NCBI GenBank assembly: GCA_947493495.1 | Contig: CANLRN010000003.1 | Coordinates: 83,281-147,280, forward strand | Length of the DNA: 64,000 nucleotides | Direction of reading: 5' to 3' | Source of the DNA: an uncultured Aquimarina sp. | GTDB taxonomy: Bacteria; Bacteroidota; Bacteroidia; Flavobacteriales; Flavobacteriaceae | Shown: positions 62,308-64,000 of the stretch, in pieces | Numbering within the stretch: position 1 is the stretch's first letter | Layout: the number at the start of each line of letters is the position of its first letter | The notes under the pieces: generated by a model | Databases searched by the model: none | What the model saw: only the letters and a program-made list of their open reading frames with translations | Told to the model about the DNA's origin: nothing | Translations under genes and position numbers: made by a program

Positions 62308-62811
62308 TTAAAATTCTAGATTTAATGCAGATTTAACTTCATAAAAATCTAATAAGTTGATATTGGTATTCTGCGCAAAATCAGCAGGTATAATCACAAA
62401 TCTAAAAACTTGATCAGATGCCAAATCAGCAGGAACTTGGTCAGGGTCATTACTCTCTAAAAGTATATCAATGTCTCCTACAGTAAAATTATATCTATAT
62501 AATACATCAACCCCGCTATCAAGAAAAATAGTTGCTGTAGGTAGCGGTTCCCAGTCATTACGTCCATTATCAATTCCTTCTAAACGAAATACTAATACAA
62601 CATCTCCATCTTCTATATTTGGATTCAATGAAATTCTAACAGCATAATCATTGACTTGATTAAAGCTAATAGTTTCCTCAAAAGTTTCACCTATTAAACC
62701 ATCTGCTCCATCTATTCCGTCTAATCCATCAAATCCAGGAGGACCTTGAGGTCCTTCACATGAAGTAAGTACTGCTGTTGCTATAAATAATATTGAGAAA
62801 ATTTTTTTCAT
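62308..62811 (-). CDS. Lipoprotein with short collagen-like Gly-X-Y segment
   Basis: 'TSCEGPQGPPGFDGLDGIDGADGLIG' after signal peptide. Confidence 0.75.
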   Translation of the reverse strand: MKKIFSILFIATAVLTSCEGPQGPPGFDGLDGIDGADGLIGETFEETISFNQVNDYAVRISLNPNIEDGDVVLVFRLEGIDNGRNDWEPLPTATIFLDSGVDVLYRYNFTVGDIDILLESNDPDQVPADLASDQVFRFVIIPADFAQNTNINLLDFYEVKSALNLEF

Positions 62812-62899
62812 AATTGAGTATATTTATTCGTTATTTTTTTTGATATCTTATGTAGATATCAATAAGTGTTCCAAAAAAGAAACAAAAGTAGGATGGTAT

Positions 62900-63292
62900 T
62901 TAATTATTAAAATCAATACTTACAGAATTTACACAATATCGCTGTCTTGTTTCTGTAGGGCCATCATCAAATACATGGCCAATATGGCTCCCACAATTAG
63001 CACATAGAATCTCTGTTCTAATCATTCCATGTGAGGTATCTTTTATATATTCGATACTTCCATCTATTGCGGTATCGAAACTCGGCCAACCACAGCCAGA
63101 GTCAAACTTAGCATCACTTATAAATAGGGGAGTACGACACCCCATACAAGTATATGTGCCTTCTTCTGAATGTACATTATAGCTCCCTGTAAATGGTCGT
63201 TCTGTTCCTTTTTGCCTCAACACACGATACTGTTCTTCTGTGAGTGAAGCTTTCCATTCTTTTTCGGTTTTATGATACGGATATTTACTCAT
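62900..63292 (-). CDS. msrB: Peptide-methionine (R)-S-oxide reductase, cytoplasmic
   Basis: '[27 protein letters not shown]', '[19 protein letters not shown]', '[11 protein letters not shown]'. Confidence 0.95.
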   Translation of the reverse strand: MSKYPYHKTEKEWKASLTEEQYRVLRQKGTERPFTGSYNVHSEEGTYTCMGCRTPLFISDAKFDSGCGWPSFDTAIDGSIEYIKDTSHGMIRTEILCANCGSHIGHVFDDGPTETRQRYCVNSVSIDFNN

Positions 63293-63773
63293 TACTATTG
63301 TTATCACTAGGTTTAAAAACTAAAGCATCTCCATTAATACAATGTCTTTTTCCTGTTGTTTCGCGTGGGCCATCATTAAACACATGCCCCAGATGACCTC
63401 CACAGTTAGCACATAATAATTCAGATCTAGCATATCCTAATTTATGATCTACATCCAGCGATATACTATTATTTACTGCTCTGTCAAAACTTGGCCAACC
63501 AGTGCCACTATCAAATTTGTATTTGCTCTCATATAATGGAGCGCTACATCCAGCACAGTAAAAAGTTCCTGAATCATATGTTTTATTTAATGGGCTAGAA
63601 AAAGGTCTTTCTGTACCTGCTTGCCTTAGAATATAATATTGATCAGATGTTAAAATCTCTTTCCATTCTTTATCCGTTTTAGTAACCTTATATGTTTTAG
63701 ACTCTTTTTTCTGGGCATTACTAGTACAACTAATTAATACCACAGAAATAAGTAATAATAAAAACTGTTTCAT
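63285..63773 (-). CDS. msrB: Peptide-methionine (R)-S-oxide reductase, lipoprotein paralog
   Basis: Lipobox 'VVLISCTSN'; '[27 protein letters not shown]', '[11 protein letters not shown]'. Confidence 0.95.
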   Translation of the reverse strand: MKQFLLLLISVVLISCTSNAQKKESKTYKVTKTDKEWKEILTSDQYYILRQAGTERPFSSPLNKTYDSGTFYCAGCSAPLYESKYKFDSGTGWPSFDRAVNNSISLDVDHKLGYARSELLCANCGGHLGHVFNDGPRETTGKRHCINGDALVFKPSDNNSNE

Positions 63774-64000
63774 TTGTTCTTTTTTTGTTTAACTAAAAGA
63801 TTTGTCGTATAAATAATGAGTAAATAACTACCCAAAAATGGATATTGCTATTTTTTTAAAAATAAGTGAAGCAAATATAGATTTAAAGAATATTAAGAAT
63901 AATTAACGTTTTAAAAAAAATAATAGAGGTCAATAGCTAACTGCATATAATTTGTTTTTGATATACTTTTTCTTTGCTGACCATTTTAGTTATAAGATTA

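Overview
This is an AT-rich chromosomal window from a Bacteroidetes, most likely a marine Flavobacteriaceae. Support for that placement: T9SS C-terminal sorting domains, a SurA/PpiC triplet followed by MoxR, a crtZ-crtB-crtI-merR carotenoid cluster, and GH9/GH16 secreted enzymes. It is mostly housekeeping and accessory chromosomal genes. I saw no rRNA, no CRISPR array, no complete IS or prophage, and no convincing tRNA. The items most worth a second look are: (1) a very large, N-truncated T9SS-secreted protein combining a di-haem cytochrome c/peroxidase-like module with several predicted carbohydrate-binding modules; (2) a KdsB-KdnB-like fusion (Kdo cytidylyltransferase plus Fe-alcohol dehydrogenase/Kdo 8-oxidase type); (3) a CarH-like B12-domain MerR regulator in the carotenoid cluster, with a substitution next to the conserved Trp; (4) a histidine-kinase-like protein whose H-box histidine is Ala; (5) two unrelated families of MITE/REP-like imperfect-palindrome elements (177 bp and 163 bp), each present twice in opposite orientation; (6) several decaying loci: a DHOR/imelysin operon, a PKD-like lipoprotein and a duplicated esterase; (7) an orphan intergenic hairpin plus terminator that may mark a small RNA. 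I did not find a clear-cut new multi-gene defence or mobile system. All identifications come from reading protein motifs and DNA by eye, with no database search.
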